14,485 nt of DNA from Candidatus Woesearchaeota archaeon (lineage in GTDB: Archaea; Nanobdellota; Nanobdellia; Woesearchaeales; WJIZ01). The DNA is taken from positions 1-14,485 of the forward strand of contig JAGVXW010000057.1 of assembly GCA_018303575.1 (NCBI GenBank). The letters run 5' to 3'. This document shows positions 11,733-14,485 of this stretch, piece by piece (position 1 is the first letter of the stretch; each line of letters begins with the position of its first letter). The position numbers and the translations under genes were made by a program. The notes beneath the pieces are model-generated. The model was not told the origin of the DNA, did no database searches, and worked only from the letters and a program-made list of their open reading frames with translations.

Positions 11733-14364
11733 ACAAGAATGCAAGAGCGTTGACTGCAAATACCCCCGCACTGGCTCCCAGGATGATCCCCCAGTCGGCG
11801 AGGGAAAGCGGGGCAGTGCCGAAAAACCTGTTGAGGGGGGTATAGATGACCGCAAGCTGCAGCGCCAGGCTCAGCGCCACTGCCAGGACGAGCCAGCGGT
11901 TGCTGAGAATGCCGATATGGTATTCCGACCTGATGACCTGGAGCCGGACGATTTCCATGAGGACGAGCGCAGTGAACGCGAGCGTCTCGATCCTGTCTAT
12001 ATAGAGCTGCGGCTCGAGCCCTGGATAGGTCCGCATGCCCCACCAGAAGACGCCAAGCACGGCGGCGGCTATTAATGCGCTCATCGCGACGATGGAAAGG
12101 GCCATGCCTCTGTTCAGGATGCTTTCGCCAGGCTTCCGCGGCGGCCGCTTCATCAGGTCGGGCGGAGGGGGATCGACGCTGAGGGCGAGCGCCGGCAATC
12201 CGTCAGTCACGAGATTGAGCCATAAGAGCATCACCGCCGTCATGGGAAGAGGCCAGCCGAAAAGGATGGCGAGAAGGATCACCAGCACTTCGCCAAGGTT
12301 GCAGGAGAGAAGATAGTTCACGAACTTCGTGATATTGGCGTAGATGCCCCTGCCTTCCTCGATGGCGTTCACGATGCTGGTGAAATTGTCGTCCTGGAGC
12401 ACCATGTCCGAGCTTTCCTTCGCGACGTCTGTGCCGGTGATGCCCATGGCGATGCCAAGATCTGCGCGCTTGAGCGCCGGAGCATCGTTCACCCCGTCGC
12501 CGGTCATGGCGACGACGTGGCCCTGTTTCTTGAGGAGTTCGATGATGCGCATCTTGTGCTTGGGCTCCACGCGCGCAAAGATGTTGGTCTCCTTCAGCGC
12601 TCGGAGCTGCCGGGCTTCCTTGAGCTTCTCAAAGTCGGCGCCGTTCATCGCCTTCCCGCGGATGCCGATCTCTTCCGCGATGGCCTTCGCGGTGTGCATG
12701 TTGTCGCCTGTCACCATGATGACGCGTATTCCCGCCTCGTGGCACTTCTTCACCGCATGCGCCGCTTCCTTATGCGGCGGGTCCTGCATGCCCTGAAGCC
12801 CGGCGAAGATGAGATCGCGCTCGGCGGCGTCCTTCCCCTCCCTATAGGCGAAGGCGAGCACGCGGAGCGCCCTGCTGGCGAACTCCTCATTCTTACGCAG
12901 GACCGCCCTTCTCGTCGCGTGGCCGAGCTTCCTCACCTTCCCGTTTTCCGCGATGCGCGTGCATCGCTTCAAGACTTCTTCAGGCGCGCCTTTGGTCAGG
13001 ACAAGCGTTTTTCCGGCAGGATCCCGGCTGACAACCGTCATCATCTTGCGGACGCTGTCGAAGGGCAGTTCAGCGATGCGCCTCCAGCCCTCCCATTTTA
13101 GGTTCGCTTTGTCAGCGCTGACAAGAAGCGCTGTTTCCGTCGGGTCCCCCACAAGATCCCTTTTTCCTTTCTTGTGCCGGAGGCTCGCGTTGTTGCAGAG
13201 CGCTCCGACAAGGAGGACCATCTGGTCGTGGCGGTTGAGCTCAAGCTTCTCCTGAAAGTCAGTTCCCTCCCCTTCAAGCCTGAGCGTCTTTCCATTGGTG
13301 TATGCCACCCGCACGGTCATCTCATTGCGCGTCAGCGTCCCGGTCTTGTCCGTGCAGATGACCGTGGCGCTGCCCAGCGTCTCGACAGAAGGAAGCGTGC
13401 GGATGAGGGCGTTCCGCCTGAGCATCTTTCTTACGCCAATGGCCAGCGCGATCGTTACGATTGCAGGCAGCCCCTCAGGCACGGCGGCCACGGCCAGGGA
13501 CACTGCAGTCAGGAGCCACATCTTCGCGGCGAGGAGGAACTCGATCGCCCCTTTCTCCTGGAGCACGCTGAAGACGCCATCCCTCCATGAGCCGATGATG
13601 AAGATGAGGAGGCAGATGGCGAGCGTGCCGAGGCCGATGCGCTTGCCAAGCACTTCAAGCTTTTTCTGGAGCGGAGTGCGCTCCTCTATCACCTCAGTGA
13701 GCATGCCGGCGATCTTGCCGATTTCCGTCGACATGCCCGTCGCTGTCACGAGGACAGTAGCCCTGCCGAGGGTCACGCTCGTTCCCGAGAAGACAAGGTT
13801 CTTCCTGTCGGCAAGCGCTAATCCCTCTTCTAACGTCTCGGCCGTCTTGGAGACAGGCACGCTCTCCCCGGTAAGCGACGCCTCGCTCACTTTAAGGACA
13901 GGGCACTCCAGGATCCTTCCGTCAGCCGGCACGCGGTTCCCTTCCTCGAGCCGGAGGATGTCGCCCGGAACCAATTCCTTGGCGTCAACGAGCTGCTGCT
14001 TGCCGTCCCGAAGCACGGTCGCCTTGAGGGCGGCGAGCTTCTTGAGCGCCTCGATCGCCTTCTCGGCGTTGTATTCCTGCAGGAAGCCGAACAGCGCATT
14101 GAACAGCAGGATGATGAGGATGATGATCGCGTCAAGGTACTCCCTGGACAGCATCGATATGATGACCGCGAAAAGGAGGATGTAGATGATGAAGCTCCTG
14201 AACTGGCTGAAGAACACGCGCCAGGGGCTCAGCCGCTTCTTCGGGTCGAGGACGTTTGCCCCGTAGACCTCCAGCCGCTTCCTCGCCTCAGCAGAGGACA
14301 GGCCTTGTTGGGAGCTCTGGAATTGCTTCAGCGCCTCTTCTTGAGAAACATGATAGAGCTCCAC
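11677..14364 (-). CDS. P-type (P2A, SERCA-like) Ca2+-transporting ATPase
   Basis: An 895-residue cation pump with all P-type hallmarks: N-terminal region typical of P2 pumps (SSAEARKRLEVYGANVL), actuator loop TGES (165-168), phosphorylation site D339 in CTDKTGTLT, nucleotide-binding KGAPEE (458-463), hinge TGDN (552-555) and TGDGVNDAPALK (621-632). About ten membrane helices. The ion-site residues of SERCA are all present: E297 in VPEGLP (M4), N689 and E692 in SCNLGE (M5), N717, T720 and D721 in LNLVTDGLP (M6), and E804 (M8), so two Ca2+ sites are possible. Substrate is inferred from these; Mn2+ or other cations cannot be excluded. Start GTG 14364, apparently leaderless, with a TATA-like box 25 bases before it. 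It runs convergent to the atp operon. Confidence 0.93.
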   Translation of the reverse strand: MELYHVSQEEALKQFQSSQQGLSSAEARKRLEVYGANVLDPKKRLSPWRVFFSQFRSFIIYILLFAVIISMLSREYLDAIIILIILLFNALFGFLQEYNAEKAIEALKKLAALKATVLRDGKQQLVDAKELVPGDILRLEEGNRVPADGRILECPVLKVSEASLTGESVPVSKTAETLEEGLALADRKNLVFSGTSVTLGRATVLVTATGMSTEIGKIAGMLTEVIEERTPLQKKLEVLGKRIGLGTLAICLLIFIIGSWRDGVFSVLQEKGAIEFLLAAKMWLLTAVSLAVAAVPEGLPAIVTIALAIGVRKMLRRNALIRTLPSVETLGSATVICTDKTGTLTRNEMTVRVAYTNGKTLRLEGEGTDFQEKLELNRHDQMVLLVGALCNNASLRHKKGKRDLVGDPTETALLVSADKANLKWEGWRRIAELPFDSVRKMMTVVSRDPAGKTLVLTKGAPEEVLKRCTRIAENGKVRKLGHATRRAVLRKNEEFASRALRVLAFAYREGKDAAERDLIFAGLQGMQDPPHKEAAHAVKKCHEAGIRVIMVTGDNMHTAKAIAEEIGIRGKAMNGADFEKLKEARQLRALKETNIFARVEPKHKMRIIELLKKQGHVVAMTGDGVNDAPALKRADLGIAMGITGTDVAKESSDMVLQDDNFTSIVNAIEEGRGIYANITKFVNYLLSCNLGEVLVILLAILFGWPLPMTAVMLLWLNLVTDGLPALALSVDPPPPDLMKRPPRKPGESILNRGMALSIVAMSALIAAAVLGVFWWGMRTYPGLEPQLYIDRIETLAFTALVLMEIVRLQVIRSEYHIGILSNRWLVLAVALSLALQLAVIYTPLNRFFGTAPLSLADWGIILGASAGVFAVNALAFLFIRRTFSGGRETGSKAAG

Positions 14365-14385
14365 CCTTCCGTCTCAGGCCGGTCC

Positions 14386-14394
14386 TTATAAAAA
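14386..14394 (-). promoter_or_regulatory. TATA box of the P-type ATPase gene
   Basis: On the minus strand TTTTTATAA, centred near 14389, lies 25 bases before the GTG at 14364. No Shine-Dalgarno sequence at normal spacing is seen, so the mRNA is probably leaderless. The box sits just after the stop codon of the upstream gene. Confidence 0.6.
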
Positions 14395-14403
14395 CGTTTT
14401 GGA

Positions 14404-14484
14404 TTACGAGCTGTTGAGAATCCTCAGCCGTTTCACGATGACTTCTTCTCCCTGCTTTTCCCCGATGAGTTCCACCTGCTGCCC
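14404..14484 (-). CDS. Partial unidentified protein, last 26 residues
   Basis: A minus-strand frame enters from the right edge and ends at TAA 14406-14404. The visible C terminus alternates hydrophobic and charged residues (VELIGEKQGEEVIVKRLRIL), which looks like two or three beta strands of a small domain. Too little is visible to name it. The short distance to the P-type ATPase promoter supports a true gene end here. Confidence 0.5.
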   Translation of the reverse strand, partial: GQQVELIGEKQGEEVIVKRLRILNSS

Positions 14485-14485
14485 T

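Noticed and set aside
13174..14185. Plus-strand frames inside the P-type ATPase
   Set aside because: They are antisense to a gene with every P-type motif intact and show no coherent protein features.
1..14485. CRISPR arrays, rRNA, tRNA, insertion-sequence ends, inteins in atpA/atpB
   Set aside because: No regularly spaced repeats, no conserved RNA signatures and no transposase-flanking inverted repeats were seen; both head subunits run uninterrupted through their nucleotide-site motifs.

Overview
The window is archaeal. The evidence is a complete A-type (V/A-type) ATP synthase operon in the usual archaeal order H-I-K-E-C-F-A-B-D, and several A/T-rich TATA-like boxes placed about 25-26 bases upstream of start codons with no Shine-Dalgarno sequence, which is the layout of leaderless archaeal transcripts. 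The left-end protein is very rich in N-glycosylation sequons, which also fits an archaeal surface protein. The atp genes are GC-rich and tightly packed. A small-genome archaeal lineage (DPANN-like or similar) is possible, but the sequence alone does not settle the taxon.

Layout. Bases 2-673 (+) are the 3' end of a sequon-dense extracellular protein with a fibronectin-type-III-like segment. Bases 674-914 hold palindromes and a pair of direct repeats in front of a ribbon-helix-helix (RHH) protein gene (915-1139, +). On the minus strand follow a lower-GC two-helix membrane protein with four cysteines in its soluble part (1171-1707), a tyrosine recombinase that is only a catalytic domain plus a coiled-coil tail (1824-2603), and a translationally coupled small GRP-motif protein (2605-3027). 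These look like an integrated mobile element or its remnant. At its right edge (3174-3251, -) a 25-residue open frame reads like the first residues of a DUF112/TctA-type membrane protein and stops abruptly, which suggests a host gene cut by integration or decay.

Bases 3593-11611 (+) carry the ATP synthase: peripheral-stalk subunits H and E, membrane subunits I (a) and K (c), central-stalk and coupling subunits C, F and D, and the A3B3 head. Most junctions overlap or are a few bases apart. A 43-residue single-span membrane protein (11601-11732, +) overlaps the end of atpD and may be an unrecognised last gene of the operon. Its 3' end overlaps, tail to tail, a SERCA-like P-type (P2A) Ca2+-transporting ATPase on the minus strand (11677-14364). 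A minus-strand gene enters at the right edge (14404-14484).

How it fits together: the ATP synthase couples an ion gradient to ATP, and the convergent P-type pump spends ATP to move cations, probably Ca2+. The left third is accessory DNA next to this conserved core. The observations most worth following are the catalytic-domain-only recombinase with its coupled partner, the truncated gene at its edge, and the overlooked 43-residue gene after atpD.
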